This document shows positions 44,232-53,394 of a stretch of 64,000 nucleotides of DNA, piece after piece. The notes under the pieces were generated by a model, which was not told the DNA's origin, did not search any database, and worked only from the letters and a program-made list of their open reading frames with translations. Position 1 is the stretch's first letter. Each line of letters starts with the position of its first letter. The DNA is from Thozetella sp. PMI_491. Taxonomy: Eukaryota > Ascomycota > Sordariomycetes > Chaetosphaeriales > Chaetosphaeriaceae. Location: the NCBI GenBank assembly GCA_021432635.1, contig MU270016.1, forward strand, positions 125,608-189,607, written 5' to 3'. A program made the position numbers and the translations under genes.

Positions 44232-46019
44232 CTATTCTTCTTGTTTGTAGACTTTGCGGCTCGTTTCCCGAGACCATATGACTAGAACTAGAGCAATACC
44301 CGCCAAGACAGCCATTATAATCCACACAGTTTGGAAGCTTTGCATAGCAATGCGCTGATAGATCTCCACGGTTACTTCGTCTAAGCTGGCGATCATCTCG
44401 GCGCTCTTCTCCGCATCGCGTCCTTTGATAATCACTTCCAGCAGGCCTTGGCGCAGCTCACGCTCCAGAAGCGCGTCCCATCTATTTTGGAAGGCTGTGC
44501 TGGCCACAGCCACGCCGAAACACTCTCCGATGCTTGTGGCGGTCGCGACGACGGCCGTGGCCATGAAGACATCACTCTCGGCGACGGCGGTCTGTGCCAT
44601 GAAGACTTTGCTGATAAAAGGGATACCGCAGCCAGTCCCGAGCATGAGTAGAAGAACGACCCGAAGGCTGACCGGAGACGACTCGTGAAGTGCGGTGAGT
44701 CCACCCAAGCCACCCACTAGGAGCAAGAAAGCGAAGATGTTGAGAGTTTTGTATTTAAGCGTGCGCCCAATGATGTGCCCAGCAATCCCAGCGGCAAGCG
44801 GGAAGGTGATGGTGGCTGGGAGCATCATTACAGCGGCGCCGAGGTATGAGTACGAGCAAAAGGTTAGCTGGGACATGGCACAGTGATTAGCCACGAACGC
44901 GAGATATTCTATAGAGATGATATGGGTTCTTACATAGAGGAAGAAGTAATATGTAGTCGTCCAGACGATCATAGCATGGATGATGGTCATGATGTATGCA
45001 GATGCCGCGGTTGGGCTAGAAAATAACCGCCCGGGGAGGATCGCTGTCGCCTTGGCCACTAGCCGCTCGTACGCGGCAAATAAAAAGAGTCCAGCAGTGC
45101 CGCATACCAATGGGGCCAAAACATTGCCAGAGGACCAGGGATACACGGCATTTCCACTATTCAGGGCGAAAAGAATCCCTCCCAAAGACGCCGTCACAAG
45201 AGCGGCGCCACCCCAATCCGTTCTCTTCAGGGTCGTCCATACCGAATCCTGCCTCTCAGGGACGCGAAGACAGAACGCAAAACCGAAGATTGTAGGTACG
45301 CAGAGCGGCAAGTTGATCCAAAAAATCCTGTACACGACTTAGTCGCCTGCTGCGACGGGGCAAGCCGTCTAAGTTACTCACACCGGCCAGGACACGCTTT
45401 GCACAATCGCGGCGCCACAGAGACCACCAGTGACTAAGGCAATAGCTGCAAATAACGTAAGGATGCCTGTATATTTTGGTCGTTCCTCAATAGGGACTAT
45501 GTCGGTTAGGATCAACTGGATGAGGGCATTGATGCCACCTGTGCCGATGCCTTGCACCTATATCGATGAACTTTTCGTCAGAATGCCCGCTTTTCTTGGC
45601 ACCCGTCTGGGGCTGCGTAATCTCTACCAGGATATGGAGAAACATAGAGCAGGGATAATACTCACAGTTCGAGCAGCGATGAGCCATTGTACATCACGGG
45701 CGGTGGCGCACAGGATGCTTGCAAAAGTGAAAAAGCCGAGGGCGGCAAGCATGCATGTTCGGCGATCTAGGGCTTTGGCGAACACGGCGTACACCAGCTG
45801 AATTACGCTCTGGGCGAACAGGAAAGCAGAGCTGCACCAATATGCATTCGCTGTCGTCGCTTGGAGGCTCGCTGCGATGGCTGGAAGAGTGGACGAGAGG
45901 ATGATCGTATCGAGTGCTGAGATGAAGCAGCATATACAGAGGCACGAGACGACCATGTAAAACGAAGCATTTCTGGCCGGGTACGCGGCCGGAACACAAG
46001 TCTCCGAGGCAGGATCCAT
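44232..46019 (-). CDS. MFS transporter, second pump of the cluster
   Basis: Four exons: 46019-45666, 45557-45382, 45327-44934, 44867-44232, giving 519 residues, phases consistent. Joins restore ARTVQGIGTGGINALIQL and SWPVIFWINLPL, as in DHA2-type MFS proteins. The third intron (GTAAGA...TCCCAG) is 66 bp and in frame without stops, so the unspliced frame reads through; splicing restores the helix ...FFLYLTFCSYSYLGAAVMMLP. About 12-14 membrane segments, motif-A-like FAKALDRRTCML (weaker than in the first pump), and FGVAVASTAFQNRW near the C-terminus. It probably exports the cluster product or a precursor. Its promoter is shared with the divergent desaturase-like gene, which suggests joint regulation. 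Confidence 0.9.
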
Positions 46020-46966
46020 CGGTGCAGTGTACCGCAGATGCGGGGATGCTGCGGGTTCCAAAGCTGAGAGACAGCGACATAGACACGCCGGGTGGGCGAC
46101 GACTAGGTACGACCAGAGCCGCAGTCGTGCCACCCTAGGACCAAGGGCTAGAATATCGAGTGATCCGTATCGAATATAGCGAGCGGAAGTCTCGAGTCAG
46201 GGAGGAGACAGGGGTTGGCTTCGGCAACGGACCTATTCGTATGCAGTGAGAATGGCAACCGCAGGCTCTCTTCCGGTCGAGCGCCAATAGCGCGAGAAAT
46301 GTTGCAGCTCGTTTACAGAACCCTTGGAGACTCCAGCTGACGGAATGATGTCCAATCGCTACGCGTGATAGTCCGAGGTGGTACCTCTGAATGCAGCCTC
46401 TTGGCGGCGCAGTCATGCCTTGCGGAATACTTCGGCCGTGAGATAGGCGCTACTAGAGAATCCGCATGCCCCTCCTGCGTCCTAGATTTTCCTCAAAATT
46501 GGCAGAAACTATATATATATATTAGGAGTTGCGCACCGTACAGAAAAGCATGCACGTCCGATGGCTGCAGCGCCCTGCCTACAGTCCACTACCAGAATCG
46601 ATCGAGCCGCCTGGCCTCGGCAGTGTCGGCACGATGCTCTGAGGCACGCGGCGGGGCTTCACTGGGACGCGAACCCTTTGCTGAGCAGCTGAATCGAAGG
46701 CTGACCACACCCATTACCGTTGGCACAGAGAGGAAGTGTGGGAACCATCCAGTCTGCATTAGTCTAAACCATGCGTAAGCGTTGCATCGTGCTACTGCGC
46801 GTCGACGGACTTAGCTACTATTAAGCCGCCACGATGGGCTGGGGTGCGGCTGTTCGGACAGGGGAGCATTTTGGGCTGATTACTATACTAACACCTTCTC
46901 TGGCACCTCTCCTCGAGAGGTGAGATTTCCCAATTAGTCTCGTGGGTAGACCACTCCACCGCCGAC
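46020..46966. promoter_or_regulatory. Divergent promoter between MFS and desaturase-like genes
   Basis: About 950 bp between two divergent starts. An AT-rich TATATATATAT run lies at about 46510-46521, too far from either ATG to be an obvious TATA box. The plus-strand frame 46365-46778 has no family signal and is not called. Confidence 0.5.
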
Positions 46967-47893
46967 ATGGAGATCGGGCCCCACGAGTCCAAAGAAGAGA
47001 GCGATACCAAAGTCGGGGCAAACGATGGCGCCCCGCACGAACTCGAGGATCATGGTCCTGACCGACCGGCCGCCTTCGCTGCCTTGGAGCTGGCTGGAGT
47101 GGCGGGTTTTTTAGGTCTCGTCGCGAACACGGGGAAGGGGGCTTACATTTCCTTGAGCGGATGCGTAAGCCCGGTTCTGGTCGGCCGCATGGGTATCGCA
47201 GTCGTGCTTGGGATACTGGCCGCCGACCTCGGTTCCGGCATCGTGCACTGGGCCGCCGACAACTGGGGAAGCGGCACCTGGCCGATCGTTGGGCCAGCGT
47301 TCATACAACCTTTCCGCCACCACCACGTTGACCCGCGTGCCATCACAAGGCACGGATTTCTCGAGCTTAATGGCAACAACTTCATTGTTAGCCTGCCGTT
47401 GGCCTGGGTCGCCTCTGCCGTGCTCTCATCCCCGAACGTAAATCCTGATGCAGCTCTGGCGACTGCCAGCTTCTGGCTGTCGTTCGCGATGTTTAGTGCC
47501 CTTACCAATCAGTTCCACTCCTGGTCGCACATGGAAAACCCCCCCAGGCTCGTCCAGGTCCTGCAGAGTGCCAGGATACTCATGTCCCGGAAGCACCATC
47601 ATGTGCACCACATTCGCCCGCACGACCGGAACTAGTCCGTATTCCCTTGTTCTTTATTGCCATTTTCGTCGAATATCGGGAGTATTTGCGCTCCTACTCT
47701 TGAGACATGCTCCGGGTAGCCACATAAACATCCATTTCCAGGAAATTACTAACACTTAGGTATGGCTAGCTGCATTACAACGGGGTGGTTGAATGGTCCC
47801 TTGGCCGCTATCCGCTTCTTTGAAGCCATCGAATGGGCAATTACGGTTACGACAGGGGCAGTTCCCCTTCATGAAAGTCTTGAAAAGGGCTAA
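46967..47893 (+). CDS. Plasmanylethanolamine desaturase-like protein (TMEM189/PEDS1/CarF/Kua family)
   Basis: Two exons: 46967-47634 and 47770-47893, giving 263 residues; human PEDS1 is about 270. Without splicing the frame stops after HHIRPHDRN. Joining TA|C across the intron (GTCCGT donor, TACTAAC branch at about 47747, GGCTAG acceptor) yields NYCITTGWLNGPL, the conserved C-terminal block. Motifs: LAADLGSGIVHWAADNWGS, AFIQPFRHHHVDPRAITRH, ELNGNNFIVSLPLAW, NQFHSWSH and RKHHHVHHIRPHD, the eight-histidine di-iron pattern of the family. Three to four membrane helices; ER-type integral membrane enzyme. Characterised members introduce the vinyl-ether double bond of plasmalogens (animal, myxobacterial) or the plastid trans-3 double bond (plant FAD4). 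It neighbours the reductase-acyltransferase fusion, which supports an ether-lipid role. Confidence 0.9.
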
Positions 47894-48128
47894 ATTGTCA
47901 ATACTTCTACCACGGAAATCGGCAGACAAGGCATATACCAGCGGTCTTTCGGGAAACATACGATCATACCTAGTGCAGATGAAGATGTTTTATAGCGCGA
48001 AGTCAGACATGGTGCTAAGAAAATGAAGAAACCACACTAGCATGACTAGACCTGTACGTACAGAGCTTGCTCTATTCCTCCTACGCCGGCTGCTCAGGCT
48101 CCTGGCCCAACTAAGCCCCTCCGCTTGC

Positions 48129-48740
48129 TCAGACAAGTGGGGTTGCCTTTGGATGATGATCCCTCGTAGGAAAAACGCTCCACGAGAGACAATGCGAAAA
48201 GATGGTGCCTCCCGCCTCAGTGGTATTCGAGCCGCTGTTTAAGGGGCAAGAATTGATGATGGACTTCAGAGTATTTGTGCAAACGTCGGGGACAATAGGA
48301 GGCAGCAGCCGGTTCAGGGGCTCGATGATGATGCTGCTGCACCCAGGCACCAACACCGCTCGGGGAAGTCTCTTCACTCGGACTGCCACGCTCCAGTCCG
48401 TTAAAGGTTTGCCTTGCTGATACACAGGCACCCCGGCCAGATTGGAGAGGAATTGACCCTGTGCGATATGTGTGATGGCTGAGTTGCATAAATGAGGGAT
48501 CGCGTCCAGCGCACTATCGCGGTTGAATGTGATTTCCGTCTTGTTGGAGCACCTGAGACTGCTCTGCAGAGGTATGCCGCCTAGGGAGGCAGATCTCTTC
48601 GTTGGGGTGATAGATGTCATGGTTTGGGGGTCTGGATTGATAATCGCCTGGTTAGTCGCAGAGATCAACGACGAGATTGTAAGGGCCACAAGCCAAAAGG
48701 CTTTGAGGGACCGCCCCCGAGGAGCAAAGATATAGTCCAT
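48129..48740 (-). CDS. Secreted or membrane-anchored protein of unknown function
   Basis: Single open frame, 203 residues. A hydrophobic segment at residues 14-27 (AFWLVALTISSLIS) after a basic start could be a signal peptide or anchor. The rest holds five or six cysteines (LRCSNKT, HLCNSAITHIAQGQF, PGCSSIII, DVCTNTL, NSCPLN) and an alternation of Cys and helix seen in several orphan secreted fungal proteins. No domain is recognised. The very C-terminus (WSVFPTRDHHPKATPLV) is low in order and could lie beyond an unrecognised splice site. It is 235 bp downstream of the desaturase-like gene, tail to tail. Confidence 0.6.
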   Translation of the reverse strand: MDYIFAPRGRSLKAFWLVALTISSLISATNQAIINPDPQTMTSITPTKRSASLGGIPLQSSLRCSNKTEITFNRDSALDAIPHLCNSAITHIAQGQFLSNLAGVPVYQQGKPLTDWSVAVRVKRLPRAVLVPGCSSIIIEPLNRLLPPIVPDVCTNTLKSIINSCPLNSGSNTTEAGGTIFSHCLSWSVFPTRDHHPKATPLV

Positions 48741-49811
48741 TGTGATTCAAGGCGAGATAGTGGCGAGAGATAAAACCCCAAATTCATGGACAGTGATTTG
48801 GTTCTGGCAATGGTCTTGATTCAGGGCAAAAACTAGATGGGCGGACCCTAAAACCACCGTGATATTGCTGGCCAGCTCTTCAGGGTAATCTCACTGCCAA
48901 GGGACGAAGCATGAGACGATGGGAGTGAAGAATTGGATGTTTTGGTGTATCAAGCTCTACTTAAATGTATCCCTCTAGTTAGTAGCGAAAGGTGATGGTG
49001 TTCATCGCCGTAATGGCGATCTGTCCTCCTTCACAATCCTTTCCCAACCGCCGTTGGCACCTACATACAAATGGCTGAAACTAATGGTGGTGGAACTTTA
49101 GACCAACGATGCTAGCTTTTGTTGGCTGTTTCCTCTTCTGGGCCGTGATTCCATTCCTAGAGTTGGTGAGCAACTACACGTGTTGGTAATTTATCTCAGA
49201 TGGTTGCCTGTACTGTGCCATCTAGGATTCGTCTGTCACACAGTTGGTGGCTACTTAGGGCAACCCTTGATTGCTAACAGGTGCCATTGGTGCTTACTAA
49301 CAGCTTAGCCCAGAATAGGATACAATCGGCGGAAATGATCGAGAGTGCAGCATCTCTAAGAGCTTCATGGACAGAGGCTATAGCGGACTAGTCGGTGATC
49401 ACGCCCGGTAACAGAATATTTATTTGCCGGGACTTGGCCAAGACTGCCGCTCTTGAGGGGTTATCATGCGGGGCTCACTACACTAACAAATGGGGTATCA
49501 TCCACGACGGTGACGGTCATTTAACAATTGCCGGGTATCCCCCTCCCAAACTATATTAGCCTGCTTCTTGTAGACGAAGTATTTGCCCTTAAAACAACAT
49601 CGACCAGTTTACTGTCATATAGAACAGACCGACTTCTGCCAATTTACAACATTCGCCTTCATTTAGAGGAGGGCTCAGAAGATAAAAAACAATCTTTGAG
49701 CTAGACAGACTATAGGTAAGCTGTGGTGAGAGGAAGTGATACCTACATCAGGGTGATCATGGGTGTTGCATCTACTGACCTAGGTTTACACAATTGAAAG
49801 ATCCCGGAGCC
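48741..49811. other. Intergenic region upstream of SDR gene
   Basis: Divergent promoter region between the secreted-protein gene and the SDR. No coding frame, terminal repeat or RNA gene recognised. Confidence 0.5.
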
Positions 49812-50738
49812 ATGTCGAAACCAGTTGCCATCGTCACCGGAGCAGCATCCGGCATGGGACGCGCGGTCACTGAGCACTTACTAGACAAGGGCTATCGCGT
49901 CGTCTTGGTCGACATAAATGATATCGAGGGTACAGCTCTTGGCGCTCAGCTCGGGGAAGATGCCATGTTCTGCAGGGCAGACGTTTCCAAGTACGAGGAG
50001 CAAGCGGTGCTGTTTTCTAAAGCCTTCCATTGGGGCGGCGGCCGCCTGGACGTTTTGGCTGCCAATGCCGGTATCGCGGACACACAGAGCCTATATGAAG
50101 AGAATGCGACGATGACGCTAGACGCGAATGGCATACCTCTGCCTCTGGATTTGAAGACCGTTGAGGTGGACCTCACCTCCGTCATACAGGCTCTCTGGCT
50201 CTTTAAATTCTTTGCAAGGCAAAACAAGTCATCCAAGGGGGGGAAGGTTGTCATAACATCGTCTGCTGCCGGATTTTAGTAGGTGCTGCGGTCTTGGAAG
50301 CCGTTCACTCTTCCACGCCTCTCAGCTCGATATAGCATATCGCTAACCCCGGGGTGCGTAAATAGTGGCATGGAGACAAATCCTCTCTATGGCGCCGCCA
50401 AGAGCGGACTAGTCGGACTCACCCGATCTGTTGGGCCCGTCCTGTACAAGCAAGATAGCATCACTGTGAACTGCATCTGCCCGGCGTTCGTTATGACCGG
50501 GCTCTGTCCTCCTTCCATGAGAGATACCTTCCCCAAGGAACATATCACGCCAATGAGCACCATCATCAAGGCATACGATACCTTCTTGCTGGATGACAAT
50601 ATGACAGGTCAATGTGTGGAAGCCAGCCTCGACCACCTGTACTTTCGCGAGCCCCCTAAATGGGCGAACGAGAGCCAACGGTGGCTTGGCGAGGAGAGTG
50701 TCGCCTTTTGGGAGAAGGCTTACCCAACCAGCACGTAA
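49812..50738 (+). CDS. Short-chain dehydrogenase/reductase
   Basis: Two exons: 49812-50278 and 50366-50738, giving 279 residues. The unspliced frame stops right after SSAAGF; the join TA|T (donor GTAGGT, branch GCTAACC, acceptor AAATAG) gives GFYGMETNPLYGAAKSGLVG. The Rossmann motif is IVTGAASGMGRAV, with VVLVDIND after beta-2 (an Asp that favours NAD(H)), AANAG, the Ser of ITSSAAG and the catalytic YGAAK (YxxxK). The active site is complete. Resembles 15-hydroxyprostaglandin-dehydrogenase-like SDRs that oxidise secondary alcohols of lipids or metabolites; the substrate is unknown. It lies just right of the lipid cluster and may or may not belong to it. Confidence 0.9.
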
Positions 50739-51399
50739 AACGTAGAGTCATCAGCTTGCCCCAAAGCAGACACTTACTGCCTAGAAGGGATGTACATACT
50801 TTGCGCCGAATCATCTGAGTAGGGGATAGAGGTACAAAAGGCGTGAAAATATCTTGGGTGCACCGAGGGGGGGTGGACCGGTTTATACGAAGAGCCAAAA
50901 GATCCACGCATCCTCCTGATCGTGAGCTTCCGTACGACCATGGCGACCTGGTTGGTGCTGAGCACGGAATACCGCGGCATTGGCATGGGTACGGGGGCTG
51001 GAGGCGCAGTATTCGCATCACCAAGCGTTTCGAAGCGACTTTAGTGTAGATGTTAGTGGAGTTCATAGTGAGGTACAATCTTATCAATCAATGCTAGACC
51101 TATTTTTTTTACCACTTGAAGGGAGGAGGCGGCGCAGTCATGTCAGCATCAAAATCCATCTCTCCCTCGAGACAGAGGCCAACCAGGTTTGGAGGCTTGG
51201 AAGCCAGCAGACGGCCCTTTGATGCCCCTTTGGCCCGCCACTGGGTAGCGGCCTTTTTCATCTCCACGCTACCAAACAGACAGGACAATATTGTTTAATT
51301 ATCTAAACAATCACCTTCCACCGAAAACCTTGCTCACTAGTACTTTGACGAGCACCTTGCCTATCCATTGTTATTATTAGAGCCAAAGCACCGGCCATC
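50739..51399. other. Intergenic region before a decayed hydrolase gene
   Basis: Overlapping short frames on both strands without motifs. No repeat recognised. Confidence 0.45.
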
Positions 51400-51999
51400 A
51401 TGACGTCTCCTACGCCGCTTGCCTTAGTCCTCATGCCCAGGGCTACTGTCTGTCAAGCTAATTCGAGTGGGTTACCTACAGGCTGAAGGCGTTGGGCCAC
51501 CGTGTCGAGCCCATCCACCTCCAAATCGTGGGCCGCGAGTTTCTCTAGAACAGCGGACGACCGACGACAATCTATGACAATACCGCCTAAATCAGCCGCA
51601 AATAGAACTCATTAAGTCCGGCTACTCCGTAGTGACCGCTGGATCATCCTAAGGTGGGTCTGTCATGACAGAGGCTGCCAACGGCCATTCCGAAGCGGAG
51701 CGCGGGACATCAAGCCGAAATTTCAATGGTGCGCTGATCCGCCTTGTATATCTCGCCAGCCTGCTCTCAACCGCTGGAACCACGTTGTATGGCTTGGTCG
51801 AAGGCAAGAGTCCCGTGCCAGTGAGCAAAACGATCGTGGCCGAAAATCTCGACCCGCCTCCGCCCGAGTTTGCCGGTCAGATACTGTGCTCGGATCTAGA
51901 AGACAAAGAAGAGCAAGTTCGATACGGAAATATGATGGACGTCTTCAGCTCACGTGAATTCTTCAGCCGAGTGAGGTGTTGCTCGGCCGCCGTGAGATA
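51400..51999 (+). pseudogene. Decayed alpha/beta hydrolase gene
   Basis: Pieces of an AB-hydrolase (alpha/beta hydrolase_6 type) appear in three frames: PTPLALVLMP at the start, then FEWVTYRLKALGHRVEPIHL, then ELIKSGYSVVTAGSS, then ALIRLVYLASLLSTAGTTL. There is an in-frame TAA just before FEWV, a TAG after GREFL, at least two frameshifts, and a TAA exactly where the Tyr after the nucleophile Ser is expected (GSS-stop-GG for GxSYGG). The C-terminal part with the catalytic His is missing or scrambled. It is therefore non-functional. It sits between two SDR genes and next to an AflR-like regulator, so it may be a lost member of a small metabolic cluster. Confidence 0.75.
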
Positions 52000-52026
52000 G
52001 AGGATACGTGTCGTGTATACTCAAGC

Positions 52027-53070
52027 CTATGAGCTGGTTTCAAGGATACGTTTGAACTCCGCCTCGGTATGGTTCCAAACCTCATCCACCATTCCTTGCT
52101 CTCTCAACCCGGCGAGTTTCTCTATCACTTCTGGGGAAGCACTTTCGCAATCTTTCCCAATCGAGTACACTCCACTCCCAGCCTTCCCATTCGACCCGAC
52201 AGCCACATTAATGCCATCTCCCAGAGGGACTGCGGTCTCGCTGGAAGTGACGGAGGGGTATCTAGCACTGGTCGCCAGATATACATGCCTCTCACCCGAC
52301 TCTTCTATGGGCACGAACTCCAGCCCCTCAAGCGCCTCCGGTGGCACATTATCCAGAAGCGGCGTTTTCACCGTGCCGGGATAATCGTTCACGATGCTGA
52401 CCTCTGGAGCAGTCCGTGCTAGCGCTTCTAGGCCAAGGGTCACTAGGGTGGTGAGGTGCTCGCGAAGCTCGGGAACCGGAACTCGGCGAGCCTGGTAGTC
52501 GGTTTGGTCCAGCTTTCCTTCATGGCCTCCACCTCCGACGGAAACAATTCGGCGGAGAGAGGGAGTTTTCTGGATGAGCGGGAGAAGATTCTGGATGAAC
52601 CGGATGCGTGAGTAGTAATTCAGTGCTGCTAGTAGGTGGAGGTTCTCCGAAGTTTCTGCCACCGTCGATTAGCAAGTGCATCCCCTCTTTTCCCAAGCGT
52701 CCCTAGATGCCATACCGGTTCGGGACATATCCATGACGCCGCAACTCAGAAATAGCAAGTTCAAAGTCTTCTCCTTAGCCTTGATGTTGTTGCACACTTC
52801 ATCCACGGTGCGGATCAAGCTTACATCCGCCTTTAGGAAGGCGAATTTGCCCTCAGGGTTAAGCGTCTTGCATTCTGCGAGAATTCGGTCTGCGGCATCC
52901 TGAGAGCGACCGACGATGTAAACTTGCGGCTTACGCGCATGTTTCGCAAAAGCCTTGACGCTAGCTTCTCCAATACCACTAGTTCCTCCCACGAAGACGG
53001 CGACAAGGCCGGCGGGCAGGGCGGTGGAGATGAGAGAGTTAGACGTGCGGACTGCTGAGAGAGAAACCAT
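52027..53070 (-). CDS. SDR-family protein without canonical YxxxK
   Basis: Two exons: 53070-52716 and 52655-52027, giving 327 residues. Donor GTATGG, branch GCTAATC, acceptor GGCAG; the join gives SRTETSENLHLL. The Rossmann loop is FVGGTSGIGEASVKAF, then YIVGRS, LKADVSLI, FLSCGVM, and after the join LNYYSRIRFIQNLLPLI and RIVSVGGGGHEGK. The usual YxxxK is not found where expected. This is normal for a common fungal subgroup of SDR-like proteins with DYPGTVKTPL-type endings, whose function is unknown. It is divergent from the AflR-like regulator across a 324-bp promoter and is the most likely direct target of it. Confidence 0.85.
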
Positions 53071-53141
53071 CTTGATCGGTAGCTCGTGAGTGCTTTTCTG
53101 CCAGACCCATGTTTAATCTTTCAATCGGGTGAATTTGATCT

Positions 53142-53148
53142 TTATATA
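53142..53148 (-). promoter_or_regulatory. TATA-like box of the SDR gene
   Basis: On the minus strand the sequence reads TATATAAA, about 75 bp upstream of the ATG at 53070. Confidence 0.5.
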
Positions 53149-53239
53149 CTTCTCGGTCGCCTTGCTCTGCCGTGGAGGACACCGATGAGAGTCTTGGGTA
53201 GGCTGCGGGCAATGCGTGTGCCACTGTCCCGTCACAGCG

Positions 53240-53287
53240 AAACGCCGATTCGTCGAGCAAACGCCGAACGGGGCGCGGGAAACGCCG
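53240..53287. promoter_or_regulatory. Three AAACGCCG direct repeats in a divergent promoter
   Basis: Exact AAACGCCG occurs at 53240-53247, 53259-53266 and 53280-53287, that is at intervals of 19 and 21 bp, about two helical turns. The first two extend to AAACGCCGA. The reverse complement carries the CGG triplet preferred by Zn2Cys6 proteins. The array lies between the SDR gene and the AflR-like gene, so it is a good candidate for an autoregulatory and target-gene operator. Confidence 0.7.
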
Positions 53288-53394
53288 CATGTGCCTCTCG
53301 ACCTGACTAAACCATTTAGTGCTTGATTTGCTGTAGGCTCCATCCCCCAACTCTCCTCTTTCATCGACTCCCTCTGATATGACCTTAAGGAGCT

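Noticed and set aside
46365-46778. 137-codon plus-strand frame in the MFS/desaturase promoter
   Set aside because: No signal peptide, domain or splice support; composition like random GC-rich sequence.
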